DNA from: Gnetum montanum
Lineage: Eukaryota; Streptophyta; Gnetopsida; Gnetales; Gnetaceae
DNA: 64,000 bases
Assembly: GCA_015680685.1 (NCBI GenBank)
Contig: MNCI01000970.1
Location: 430,443 to 494,442, forward strand
Direction of reading: 5' to 3'
The notes beneath the pieces are model-generated. The model made no database searches. It saw nothing but the letters and a program-made list of their open reading frames with translations, and was not told the origin of the DNA. The position numbers and the translations under genes are program-made. Shown in pieces: positions 31,961-43,480 of this stretch. Positions within the stretch are counted from its first letter, which is position 1. Each line of letters starts with the position of its first letter.

Positions 31961-33353
31961 CCTTTAAAGATAGGGTTACTATTTCTTTTGTTCAGCCTAA
32001 AACCATGGTAGCAAAATTTTCATAATTTTCTAAAATATTCAACGGCACTAAGAACAGTGAAACCAGATAATAGACCTCTGATCCGGCTTCAACTGGGCGG
32101 TAAGCAGGGGGTGGCCTTTTCTTTATGCAAAAAATAAAAATAAAAAAAACTCTGTAAACAAGAATATCAATAGCAGGAAATGGACCATCTATATATGTTA
32201 CTGCTTTAAAGTTTAAAATGTTCGCTCTTTATAAGAAGCCTTTCCGTCATCCTCACCAAGGGATGATGCTTGTACTGAACCAATGCAGAAAATGATGAGC
32301 CTTTCCAATCGTGAATACAGTAAACTTAGTTATCCAAACATTAAGGTACTTATAAAGTTTTTATAAAGAAAATATTTTTAGATAGATTTAGATTACTTTA
32401 CCTTCCAGTGAAAATGATAAGCCTTTCTCATCCCAAACATAGTTAACTTGGTTATCAAACCACTAAATAGTAACAAACTTTATATGGAGAAAATTTTAAA
32501 GAGTTTACCTTTCCATGGCTCACGGAGGTCATTGATTTGTACGTATAGAGTAGGTAATTCGTCAGCATATTCAGGCTTTCCAAAAACCCGAACATTGCCA
32601 TTAGTTCATAAGCAGATTTTCTTTGAAAAAGCCATGTAATGTCTTGCTGTGTTTGGTTCCGGGTTTGTATTCTATTTGTTGCATAGATGGTAATGGTCCA
32701 CCTACCATGGCATCAACATGCAAAACTTTAAAGTTCCTTTGGAGCAATAATTGAAGTCCATATGCACAACTTTACACTTACTTTAACCAATAATGAAGTC
32801 TATCATCAAACTATGTTTTGTATGACATTATCGCTCCATCTTTGAAACATGTGATGCCATCCTTTGTAAATGAGAAAAAAAAAATATTACAACACTCATT
32901 TTAATCTTGAATAAAGAAAAAAGGCTCATGTATAAGAGATGTCAATAAAATTTTAATAATGATCAATGTCAAAGGTATCTTTAATACATATTTTTTGCAT
33001 TATATTCTTTTTTTTTCATCAAATGGAGAAAAAAAGGAATTGAAAACCTCATATATTTTAACCATTTTACTAAAAGATTTAACTTAGTTGAAGGTCCCTC
33101 TAGATAAAATATAGTCTTCATTGGTTATTCATTCAAGACAAAAGTTCCCTTTAGTTATTCCCACATGCTAACTTCAACATCAAGCTTTAGAGAAAAAGGA
33201 GAAATATTACACTTCATTCAAATAGATAATATGAAGTTTGTATATACCTAGCACTATATAGGAAATTGTTAGTATAAGGAATTGGAAGTTATTTGCATCA
33301 TACTCCCATAACCAAAAAACCTTACATTTGGCTACCTTTGTTTTGTAGATCTT
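31961..33353. other. U2 flank downstream of the gene, no further gene
   Basis: 31961-32605 is present only in U2, and 32606-33353 aligns with 12114-12846 of U1. Open frames of 60-90 codons here are not conserved between the copies. Confidence 0.5.
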
Positions 33354-34080
33354 TGATGAATTGTGATCCATCTGGTTGCAATATTGGACCCATGATATCG
33401 AATACGCGATATCGCATCCAAGAACGATATCGGATATGCGATATCGTGGTTCTTGCGTGGGCCTATAAATACACATGTAGGCACATGGGAAGAGGAGTCT
33501 TTAGTCAGTTTTAGTGAGTTAGTTTAGTGTAGGATCTTTTTGTCAGTTTTTCCTCTCAACCTTTTCTTCCAGTGCATGCCCGCAGTGTGATGATTATAAT
33601 TGTACCACATCCTTTATTCGAGTTTGACATACTTGGAGATGCACATGACTAAAATAAAGATCAAGATTACTTCATCATTGCAGCATTCACTTAGTTTAAT
33701 TATTTAATCGTTATTGTTATTTATTGCTTTTGTAGTTAATATCTCTTCATCCTAAACTCCTTAAACGCGGAATTAGTACGACTTAATCATGAGCATTTAA
33801 GTGTGACTACTTGGTATCCCAGTAGCATACCTAGGCCATGTGCTTGATAATCCCAATAGTAGTCGTGCACGAGGTCCAAGATGTGTACGAATGATTAAGG
33901 AATGGATGCTCATCGCACTTAGGCTAGTTTAGATTCTCTCCCCTAGCTCTCTATCTCCCTTTTTCTCCTAGTTTAATTAAAGATTATTTTCCATTGCTTC
34001 TAGAAGTAGCATTAGTTTAGGAACACATCATACACCTCACTCTGGACTAATCCATACGTGACAAAGCAAATACTAGTCCA
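33354..34080 (+). repeat. Element C 5' LTR, 3' end deleted
   Basis: Matches the B LTR from its first base to actagtcc at 34080, then stops about 130 bp short. The TATA box is at 33463-33470, preceded by four GATATCG palindromes at 33390-33448, the best-kept set in the window. Confidence 0.85.
33390..33470 (+). promoter_or_regulatory. Element C LTR promoter with GATATCG array
   Basis: atGATATCga, gcGATATCgc, acGATATCgg and gcGATATCgt occur within 60 bp, followed by TATAAATA at 33463. The spacing between the palindromes is about 15-20 bp. Confidence 0.7.
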
Positions 34081-34730
34081 AACTACAATTGGAAAGGTAT
34101 TAGAGATAGAGTCATTACGAACCAAGAAGTAGGATAAAATACCTTTAGACAATTGGAAAGAAGGGTAAAAGAGAATAAGAACTTAACTACCAATCATACG
34201 TATCAATGCAACATTTGCCTGTACGATCACCCTAAGGGCCAATGTCCAATCTTGTCACATTTAAAAGAGCATTGGGGAAGAGTGTTACATCTAGAGTTCG
34301 TACAGAGATACTGTGTTCAATCACAGTGGCAACAATCCCAATCGTGGAGGAGGCCACCCTCAAACTAGTTACACCCTTCATACCATCCGAATCTAAGTGC
34401 TTATCAAGTTCAACATCCTGTTTCCCCAACCAAGTCAACATCCTCTATCTCACCACATTATTATTATTCTCCTCAATACTATCAACCCATATCCTCTCCA
34501 ACACAACCAACACCTTGGATACCTTACACTTCTCCTCAATTTCAACATTCTCATCCTTCACCCCCTTCTACATCGCCACCAAGTGTTCCAGAGGATTTTG
34601 CGCCATCGCACCAACCCACGAATGTTGCTTGTGCTGCTACTGTCAATAGCAGTGGGAATCCTCCACTGCATCATAGGAATCCCTTCTTTAGACGTGATCA
34701 TAAGAAGGGACATCACACTTCTGAGCCCAC
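34081..34730 (+). pseudogene. Element C gag end and zinc-knuckle ORF, part 1
   Basis: The gag end TNQEVG is followed by TAA (34134-34136). The same frame continues through CNICLYDHPKGQCP (intact zinc knuckle) and QQSQSW, then Pro/His/Ser-rich sequence in shifting frames. Element D inserts after CCCAC at 34730; the rest is at 41714-42140. Confidence 0.75.
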
Positions 34731-34894
34731 TAAAACACCACAAAATTTTGGATCTCAGCATCTCGACTACAAATTTGGCTAAGTGTCAAAATGGTAACAC
34801 TTTGCCCATATTTTTCCAAGCATTGAGTGTAGCCAGCACTAAACTGCCAGACTTGAAAAATTGTTCTAAGTGTCAGGACGATGGCACTTTCTGT

Positions 34895-35190
34895 CGCACC
34901 TTGCTACGCTATCTAACGTAGTGCAGCGTAGCACACGCTACAGTGTAGCATAGCGCTACAACACAACTCCCTACTACGCTATGTAGCATAGCACACTGAC
35001 ACACTACAGTGCAGTGTAACGCTACAGTGCAACTCCCTGCTACGTTGTGTAGCGTAGCGCAACGTAGCACACTACCACGCTACAGTGCAGCATAGCACTA
35101 TAGTGCAACACCCAAAGCTACAATGTAGCGTAGCGCTATAGTGCAACACCCGATGCCACAATGTAACACCCTGTCTATTGCAGCATAGCA
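34895..35190. repeat. GTAGCG/CTACAGTG palindromic minisatellite in the D 5' LTR
   Basis: Dozens of short variants of TAGCGTAGC, CTACAGTGTAGCG and their complements follow each other (ctatgtagcatagc, gctacagtgcaactccc). Many can pair with a neighbour. The same array is in the 3' LTR (40480-40860), and a related one in the leader (36115-36365). Confidence 0.8.
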
Positions 35191-35305
35191 CCTTGCCCAA
35201 TGTTGCAACCAGCATCCCATGTCCCGCATGTAACATGGGATGATCTTGGTCCCACCCACTGCACTACCATGTGGCATCTGATCCGCATTTTGGGCTAACC
35301 CTAGT

Positions 35306-35345
35306 CCTATAAATACCCTTGCGTCCTCTTTTGAAAGGGGGGAGG
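35306..35345 (+). promoter_or_regulatory. Element D LTR TATA box
   Basis: agtccTATAAATAccc, about 110 bp after the minisatellite. In the 3' LTR (about 40963) the same place reads TATAACTA, so that copy is damaged. Confidence 0.6.
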
Positions 35346-36042
35346 AAAAGAAGGGGGTTGGCTTTCATTTTTCACCAAAGAGGTAATTGGCACTTCCATT
35401 TGGCATTTTTGGCACTTTGGCATCCTGGCACCTATCTCCGTGGGCGAACAAGACCTAGAGCATACCATACCAACAAAAAAGCACACCTGCATCGCACGGT
35501 ACACTGCAGCCCCATTGTAGACCTGTACAACATCACACAATACACTGTGGCTACCAGCCCAGCAGGCACAGTTCATCATAGTGAGCACTAAACTTCACAG
35601 CCCAACACCACCAAGCCTGTAACTGTGCTCTCACTGCACCTATTGTACACTCTGTATACCTGTATGAATTACCTACACTCCTTTTTTTTTTGGGTGGTGC
35701 ATCTTCTTATTCAAACTCTCTTTTTATCTGATTACAACATTTATTATTTTTTTGGCATTGTCAAGAGTTCAATCGTATCCATTATCCCATTACGTGATTT
35801 AGCATGTTTCTACTGCTGTGCACATTACGTTTTCTTTTATTTTACCACCAGGTGTTCCATTTAAAATCATTATCTAAAAAAGGGTTATTGTACACCGGTT
35901 AAGTCCCTATTTGATCAACCAGACCATTCAAGGCACCCCGAATTTGTTTTCTCTAGCATGGTCCTCCATGTGGATTCAGGGTTAGGCTGTGTGCTCGAAG
36001 ATCTCTCGATGTTTCCAACCACTGACATTTTCTGTCGCTACA

Positions 36043-36066
36043 GTTTTTGGCACTAGAAGGAGGGCC
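36043..36066 (+). other. Primer-binding-site position of element D
   Basis: gtttttggcactagaaggag follows the LTR end GCTACA. TTTGGCAC has the TGGC(G/A)C start typical of plant gypsy sites. I cannot assign the tRNA. Confidence 0.5.
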
Positions 36067-36114
36067 ATATTTAAGTTTGTGTGAAGTATCATTTTTAACT
36101 ATTATGACTTGTTG

Positions 36115-36365
36115 TGTATAGCGTAGCAATTGCACCACATGCAGCGTAGCAGGGTGGTACAGGGCGCAGCATAGCAAGCATACGCTACGTAGCGTAGCAC
36201 ATTGTGGTGCTACAGTGTAGCGTAGCGCTACAATGTAGCATAGCGCTACAATGCAACACCCAGCACTATAGTGTAGCGTAGCACTATAGTGCAACACCCA
36301 GAGTTACAATGCAGTGTAGCGCTACAGTGCAACACCCAATGCTACAGTGTAACACCCTGTTACAC
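36115..36365. repeat. Second GTAGCG/CTACAGTG array in the element D leader
   Basis: Same sequence family as the LTR array (tacgctacgtagcgtagc, ctacagtgtagcgtagcgc) but outside the LTR, just after the PBS. Confidence 0.75.
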
Positions 36366-36369
36366 TACA

Positions 36370-36562
36370 CCAGAGTTGGCCATTTTTAGTAGTTTTCATA
36401 CTTAGCATTTTTTCTACATTTTCATACTTGGCATTTTTTTTTCTGCATTGTCACACTTAGCCATTTTCTATATATTTCTATACTTAGCCATTTTCTTACC
36501 ACTGATAGACTTAGTCATTTTTCTATCGTTTTCAAAGTTAGCCATTTTTTGCAAATAGCAAC
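36370..36562. repeat. TTAGCCATTTT minisatellite in the element D leader
   Basis: About six units of 30-36 bp built on cata-ACTTAGCCATTTTCTA, becoming less regular toward the 3' end. Confidence 0.75.
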
Positions 36563-36584
36563 TCTCACAACCTGATCTGTGAAT

Positions 36585-37690
36585 ATGAATCTAGATCAAC
36601 CTTCCACATTGGTGTCTAACACATTTGATACCACAATCCATCCAAAGCATGCCACATTAAGTCACGAACAATACAATTTTGTTTGTGCCAAAATCCAAGC
36701 AGGACTACCAATGGATTACCTCAATTTAGAGGAAAAATAGGACTACGAACGAGTCCACCAGAACAAATGGGAGTACAACCCCTCCTTATTTGACATAATC
36801 CCACTCACAGAGTCCGACCACCATTTGTTGTCTCAACTCATCCATGCAAACAAGCATGATGTAAGGACAACCTATGAGAAAGCCTCACAGAAGGATGTAG
36901 GTGAGTTCGAGGCCCACTCTAGCATGAGAGCCCCCTCCACACCGTCTTCCAACAACCACTCCTTAGTATAGCCCCTCCTCGGTTTGGTCCATCCATCCCC
37001 TCCAAGATAGTGACGATGCCAATTTAGCCTCCCTGGCAAGCAAATAATGCAATTTCCCAACACTATGCTCATGCAGGGGCCACCTCCCAACCCCAAACAA
37101 CTTAGGCATCCTACATCTTGCCTATCTCATCGATGTCTAGGGTGTTTGTCCAACCCATCCATGTGTGGTCCACTCTAATCACCGCACCCATCGCTCAACC
37201 AATACATTAGCAATCATCCTCTATGACATTAAACTGGCAACGCCCATCCACTAAGATGTTAAACTGGCATGATGCAACAACAACCACTAAGCAACCTTTC
37301 ATTATCAAGGTGCCACAACAAGTTGACCACACAACAACTTCGCCTAAATCACCATTTATCATAAGGGTGCCACAACGTGATGGCCCCTCACCTACCTGAA
37401 GCCCAATAGCAAGCAATGTCTCAATTTCTCCTCCCTCAAGGGTCAACCCCACTAGCAACCCAAGTGGGCCTACCAAATGGCAACGCAAGAAGACAAATGA
37501 GCACCTCGCAACACCCATGGATGAAGCAAAAGCCACAACTAACAAGCAACAACCAAACATTGGGGCCCCTACCCCCAAGCAAACCAAACAAACCAAGCCC
37601 AAGTCCCCTCCATGAGAGATATGTCTCTCAAGCCACATGGAGGAAATCAAGGCCAATACAACAACCAATGACAAGGACTTCGTAGCCACA
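36585..37690 (+). pseudogene. Element D gag-like region, degraded and unrecognised
   Basis: An ATG at 36585 opens 51 codons to a TAG. The same frame then continues for about 76 codons (LFDIIPLTESDHHLLSQLIH) before further stops. From about 37100 the text is Pro/Gln/Thr/Asn-rich in several frames, including an 89-codon run at 37416-37685. Position before the protease suggests gag, but I see no zinc knuckle or retrotrans_gag core. Open frames on the minus strand here (37207-37728) are shadows. Confidence 0.4.
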
Positions 37691-37779
37691 CTAACCCAAG
37701 TAAAACAAACACTCAAGAAAAAGAACACAACATTGAGTTTTTACAACTTGGTCATGACCTCATCTGCACACTGCCAAGC

Positions 37780-38755
37780 ATTAGCCTAGATCTTGGCCTC
37801 CATTCTTGTTGCGGAGGGCATCCCAAGAGATGAGTCATCCATACGTGCAACAATGTTGCCCCCTACACCACAAGAATCAAGTTCAACATCCCTAGTATTC
37901 CGTGAAAATGTAGTCAAAGTCAACCCTGAACAAGGGGAGGTTACTATAGCTCCACTATCAATTAGCATATGTGTTGGGTAGTGCACAATCCGTAGAGTGC
38001 ATGTTGATGATGGTGCAACAACAAACATATTCTTGTACTCCGTCATCGACAAACTAGGTCTAGCAGATGAAATTAGGCCAACCAAAACCATGTGTCTAAA
38101 ATCCTTCAACGGATCACGTGTCATAGTCAGGGGTACAATCAACTTATCCTTTGTGGCAGGAGAGCAATTCTTTACTAGTGCAGATTTCACTATCATAGAG
38201 GAGATGTTAGGTTTCAACATGATTCTAGGCAAGCCTTGGCTAGCCCAACTAAGGGCCATCTCCTCTCCCATCCACCAAGAAATCCACCTTCCATATGAAG
38301 GTGGTCAAGTTATCATCCATGGTGATAACGCTTCCTCTTTGACTATCCATGACATGGACATGGCGCAAGTTTTGCAACAGGAGTTTCCTGGTGGTACACC
38401 TATGACAACCAACGCAATGCCTAAGGCTAACACACCTGAACGAGTGGTTGAACCCAACAGCCTCCTAGAGGATCCTAAACCTTGCACACCTCCTAATCTA
38501 CACCAAGTTAGGATGCAACTACATGATCAAGACTTTTCTTTGGCCAAAAACATGTTACACACCAGTTCACCCCTTTCCTCCATTGGCCATGTATTTTTTG
38601 GTTTTTTCTTGGGTTGCATTTATTCATGCATCTACATTTCACCTACTTGCCTAGTTTACATGCTACTTTACTTTTTTTACACATCCATCTACTTAGCTTA
38701 TGCATTGCATTTCAAAAACTACAAAAACACATGGCCCAAAAAGGCCTTAAACTAG
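37780..38755 (+). pseudogene. Element D retropepsin-like ORF with hydrophobic tail
   Basis: The frame reads APLSISICVG, a stop (37977-37980), then HVDDGATTNIFLYSVIDKLG, FTIIEEMLGFNMILGKPWLA and SSPIHQEIHLPYEGG, a full retropepsin fold in block order. The catalytic D-S/T-G reads D-D-G, so activity is doubtful. The open frame from 37997 runs 252 codons. After a Pro-rich linker it ends in about 45 residues that are strongly hydrophobic and aromatic (VFFGFFLGCIYSCIYI, then LVYMLLYFFYTSIYLAY), which look membrane-spanning. No RT follows. The matching blocks at 3.2-3.65 kb are from a related element. Confidence 0.65.
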
Positions 38756-38759
38756 CCTA

Positions 38760-40290
38760 CAGCCTGAAATAGTCTAAAACTATTACTTTTTGCATTGCTT
38801 TCCTTTCATTCATCCATTTTAACTCTGTTTACAATAGTTTTTGCTTAATTTTGTTTTCTTTCTAGTTGATTTTTTGTAGGATCTTGCATGCACACAACAC
38901 GACCATGCATGCAGCATTGCACCTTACACAAGCAAGGTAAGCACTAGTCTGCTATGACTATAAATTGGCACAGATAGTCCAATATGACTATAAACTGGCA
39001 CAGCTCATCCTTGGTTCATGACGTTAAACTAGCACAACATCCACTATTCGCTACAACATTAAACTAGCATCCAACAATCTGCTAGGACTATAAACTAGCA
39101 CATCATGGTCTGCCAGGACTTTAAACTAGGTTCATGGTTTGCCAGGACTTTAAACTAGCATGTAGTTGATCCGATCAAAACACTTGCCATTGCCTTGGGA
39201 GCACTCACAACATCATTGCCTCCCACCATTCTAGTGATTCTTTTGGAGCACTTGTCATTAGTGCGGCATTCAGAAGACTTGCAGCATCATTGCCTCGACA
39301 CTTTCACCAGCTTCCCAAGCACTTGCGACTGGCACAATATTCGACACATTTGCAGTGTCTCCACAATTTTGCACTTGCAGCATCTTAACATCTGGCATTT
39401 GCACTTGCATTTCACGTTTTGTGATTTTCTTATCCTCTCTGAGTTGTGTTTATAGGATGAAGCCTTGGAGGTAGTCATGCAAAGGTGCATCTCATCATAG
39501 TAGCAAGTCACCACATTGCTTTGATGTACATGATTGGACTAGTTGAGCCACTCAAGAGTGCACATCCCCCTCATTCTTGTTACAACCTATGCACATACAT
39601 TTCTTGATCCAATATCCTCTCATCCTCCCCATACTCATGATTTCACACTCCTTTGATGTATACGCACTATGACACACATGGCATTCTCTTCATATCAATC
39701 ATTGAACCCATGGTTGATGTAACACAACTCATCCAATGGGGAGCCTCTATTGCATGGTCAAATCCTAAGCAAATGTAACACAACTCATCTTGAGGAGGAA
39801 ACACCTATCCTACAAATGCGATTTGGATGCATCAAAGCAAAGCCCATCTTCTCAATGGCCAAATTGCAGCTAGTATTCAGTGGTAAGCCAAACCCAAAGA
39901 AGGTTCACCTCACACAAAAAGAAAATCAACAACACTATAGCTTTGCAATTAGCTCATCCTTGGATCGACTTTGACCCTACCATGAGTACTCCAATGAAAG
40001 GTCAATGTTTCAAGGGCAAGCTACTTCATGACATGGTCAGCATCAGTCATGCTGACTTTGTATTTTACGTCATGATCCACTATTTACATTTCGTTTTCAC
40101 AGTTTGCATTTTATCTTCCTAGCATTGCCTATACCCCTCGTCCCTCAACATAACCTTATTCTCATAGCACTCTTGAACATGGAAAAATGATATTTGATCT
40201 TGTACTGAAAAATGATGTTGGTGACATCTTTGTTGTGGTGTTTTGTAATTCTTTGTTGACATCTCTCGGGCCACTCCTCTAGACATCAAC
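38760..40290. other. Element D 3' internal region, no pol genes
   Basis: Contains a minisatellite at 38940-39170 and low-complexity CAC/CTTGCA-rich text to 40290. Open frames of 60-90 codons have no recognisable motif. It ends in the purine tract AAAGAGGGGCCA (40291-40302) before the 3' LTR. Confidence 0.5.
38940..39170. repeat. Minisatellite of ACTATAAACTGGCACA type
   Basis: About seven imperfect units of 30-36 bp (tctgctatgactataaattggcaca, gccaggactttaaactagca and so on). A related word occurs at 37225-37272 (gacattaaactggcaac, gatgttaaactggcatg), so the repeat seeds lie on both sides of the protease ORF. Confidence 0.8.
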
Positions 40291-40303
40291 AAAGAGGGGC
40301 CAT

Positions 40304-41708
40304 TGAAACACCACAAAATTTTGGGTCTCAACATCTTAACTGAAAATTTGGCTAAGTGTCAAAACAGTGACACTTTGCCCATATTTTTCCAAGTGTTGAG
40401 TGTAGCCGACACCAAACTTCCAAACTTGAAAAATTATTCTAAGTGTCAGGATGATGGCACTTTCTATAGCACATTGCTACGTTGTCTAGCGTAGTGCAGC
40501 GTAGCACATTGACACGCTACAGTGTAGCGTAGCACTACAGTGCAACTCCCTACTACGCTATGTAGCGTAGTGCAGCGTAGCACACTGACACACTAGAGTG
40601 TAGCGTAGCACACTGACACACTAGAGTGCAGTGTAGCACCACAGTGTAACTCCCTGATATGTTGTGTAGCACACTACCACGCTATAGTGTAGTGTAGTGC
40701 TATAGTGCAGCATAGTGCTACAGTGCAACACCTAGAGCTACAATGCAGCGTAGCACTACAATGCAACATCCAAAGCTATAGTGCAATGTAGTGCTACAGT
40801 GCAACACCAGATGCCACAGTGTAACACCCTATCTATTGCAGTGTAGCACCCTGCCTAGTGTTGCAGCCAACATCCCATGTCCTACACGTAACATGGAAAA
40901 GCGTGGTTCCACCCACCACACTACCACGTGGCACCTGATTCGCATTTTGGGCTAACCTTAGTCCTATAACTACCCCTGCACCCTCTTTTGAAAGGGGGGA
41001 GGAGAAGAAGGGAGTTGGCTTTCATTTTTCACCAAAGAGGCAGTTGGCACTTCCATTTGGCATTTTTGGCATGTTGCCATCTTGGCACCTATCTCCGTGG
41101 GTGAATGAGATCTAGAGCACACCATACCAATAGAGAAGCACACCTACATCGTGCAGTACACTGCAGCCCCATTGTAGACTTATACAACATCACATAATAC
41201 ACCGTGGCTACCAACCCAGCAAGCACAGTTCATCATAGTGAGCACTAGACTTCATAGCCCAACACCACCGAGGCTATGACTACGCTCCCACTGCACCTAT
41301 TGTACACTCTGTATACCTATATGAATTACCTACACTCCTTTCTTTTGGGGCAATGCATCTTCCTATTCAAACTCTCTTTTTGTCTGATTATAGCATTTAT
41401 TATTATTATTATTATTATTTGGCATTGTCAAGCGTTCAATCATGTCCACTATCCCGTTACGTGCTTTAGCATGTTTCTACTGTTGTGCACATTACGTTTT
41501 CTTTTATTTTACCACCAGGTGTTCCATTTAAAATCATTGTTTGCAAAAGGATTATTGTAGACCGATTAAGTTCCTATTTGATTGACCAAACCATTTAGGG
41601 CACCCCGAATCCATTTTCTCTAGCATGACCCTCACGCGGATTCAGGGTTAGGCTGTGCACCCAAAGACCTCTCAGTGTTTCCAGCCACCGACGTTTTCTG
41701 TTGCTACA
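40304..41708 (+). repeat. Element D 3' LTR
   Basis: Starts TGAAACACCAC and ends GTTGCTACA. It is longer than the 5' LTR mainly because its palindromic minisatellite has more units (40480-40860). An ATT/ATA run lies at 41399-41419. Confidence 0.88.
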
Positions 41709-41713
41709 CCCAC

Positions 41714-42140
41714 TGCACCTTCCAAGCCAGCATAGGTCCAACACTGTGGTACAACTCCCTCCTCGAACCCAACACCTTGTGTTACTTTCTCTGGGCCATC
41801 AACAAATACTCCAACAACCATATGGCCTAATGAATATAGCCACCAGGGAAGATAGATCGATCCTTGCATACCATCTTACGGTTGTAGGTGCCATAGTGGG
41901 TCAACCATTCATCAATTGACTCCATCTTATAAATTTCCCCACTATGTTTATTATAATCAAGTGTGTGAACCCCACTCAGGGTACATTCCAACCACCACAT
42001 CAAAAGACACCCAGTGGTTTGAATATGACTAAATTCCAATACATCCAACATGCAAGGATTCCAACTTTTCATTTATTAATCCTCGTGATACTCAACCGTT
42101 TAGTGATGGGGGATACCCCCATTCTAATAACAAGCAAGAT
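41714..42140 (+). pseudogene. Element C zinc-knuckle / Pro-rich ORF, part 2
   Basis: Resumes at the codon cut by element D and matches the C-terminal third of the element A ORF (17280-16917) and B 23570-23985, in several frames. Confidence 0.7.
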
Positions 42141-43480
42141 TAATAAATATTTTTCGTTTTCTTTAATTTTGAAATTTTTTTTCAATTTTTCACTTCTTCA
42201 ACTTATTGTTTCATCTTTTTGCCTTTTTTTATTTTAACCTTTTTGTGAGTAATCTCATCTAGGAATAAAACACTCATGTGAACCATTGGTTGAGGTGTTG
42301 TTCTATGCTATCAAGTCTCAGGTGACTAATTATTTGAACAGCAAGCCCACAACATCCATTCACCCATTCTATTAATAAGAGGTTCTACCCTGGGTACAAT
42401 GATATTCTTAATCATTAAAACTTAAAGTAACCTTATGTTATCATACCTAGAGTGAAGAAGGATGGATTAAGCGGGAATGGTAGGGTGTGACATCAAGGGC
42501 GCTTGTGGATTCTCTTTGGTTATGTTTGTGGGAGTTACCATGCAGCTTGGTTGTACTAAGATCCTTGTAGATCTAATGAAAAGTGGGAGTAAGAGTAATC
42601 AAAAGGCACTCAACCAGAAAAAAATAATGCTATTCTAGGGGGTCCCATTGGAAAGACATGTACCCATGCCTGAAGGTAGGCAGCTCCTCTGGATAAAGCA
42701 ATACTTCATCAAAAAAAATAAGTGCGACAAGCAAAATGACTCCTCCCTTGAACGAAATGTCTAGTGATCGTACACCATGTTGTCATGGTGCCCTTATGGT
42801 TGTCCATCATTGGATGAAGCAATGCGATGTCACTAATCAAAGGAATGGACTTGGTTCTGATTTTGGAATAATGGGTTAATGACACATTAATCATGTCTTA
42901 CACACAATATTCATTGTGCCTTGGGTTTGTTACCTCATATCCCGATCTCTGCAATCCCTTCTACAATTCACCTTACCTTGCTATTTGTATAATTGTGACT
43001 TGTGACTTGAGTAGCATGGAATTCATCTCTCATTGCAGTGATATCTACATGTGTGTGTTTTGTGGAACTAGTATGGATTACGTTTAACCCTTCTAGTGCC
43101 TATAGACATTTTAAGGTGTGGTTATGCAAGGGCATTATAGGTTGGAACCTGCTTTGGGGAGGACCCACTTGCGCAACCTTTGTAATTTACACTTATAACA
43201 CATCCATCGCACATCATTCAATACCCTCTAAGTATTACCAATGTTCTTCTTTCCCTTATTATCCTTCTAGTTCAAATGTTCCTATGAGCTAACACATGTC
43301 CTTTTCCCCCTTACTCTTCATGATTTTCATTGTCAGATTTTACACCATTATACTCTTTGTGCCTTCAGGACTAGTTTTTATTACCCTGGATCCCTTTACA
43401 TTGACCTACACATCCTCAGTTTATACATTGGAATTTCAAAAAATTTGTAAATTTTTCAAGTGCCCTATTATCAATAGGAC
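42141..43480. other. Element C non-coding stretch between gag and internal module
   Basis: Aligns with 23990-25290 of B and 16900-15571 of A. Small open frames are not shared. The splice-donor-like CTGAAGGTAGGC lies at about 42668. Confidence 0.6.

Larger units (their letters stand above)
34731..36042 (+). repeat. Element D 5' LTR
   Basis: Paired with 40304-41708. The first dinucleotide has decayed to TA. It contains the GTAGCGTAGC-type minisatellite (34895-35190) and a TATA box CTATAAATA at about 35306-35315. Confidence 0.88.
34731..41708 (+). mobile_element. Element D: LTR retrotransposon nested in C, protease-like ORF only
   Basis: 6978 bp, flanked by CCCAC (34726-34730 and 41709-41713). 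LTRs are 34731-36042 (1312 bp) and 40304-41708 (1405 bp), with ends T(G/A)AAACACC...GCTACA. A PBS-like string and a purine tract sit in the right places. The interior has a degraded gag-like stretch and a retropepsin-like ORF but no RT, RNase H or integrase. Gene content and protease similarity to the relic at 3195-3660 suggest a Tat/Ogre-related non-autonomous element. Confidence 0.85.

Noticed and set aside
34895-35190. GTAGCG array considered as a CRISPR-like or satellite array
   Set aside because: No constant repeat with unique spacers. Units vary continuously and the array belongs to an LTR present twice.
37207-37728. 173-codon minus-strand open frame in element D
   Set aside because: Val/Leu/Cys-rich shadow of a Pro/Gln/Thr-rich plus-strand stretch. 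The element is oriented plus and the frame shows no domain.
37786-38271. 161-codon minus-strand open frame over the element D protease
   Set aside because: Exact antisense of the retropepsin-like ORF, whose plus-strand blocks are recognisable.
39750-39974. Possible RNase H or integrase fragment in element D
   Set aside because: No catalytic residues or block order found; only a short Lys/Gln-rich frame.
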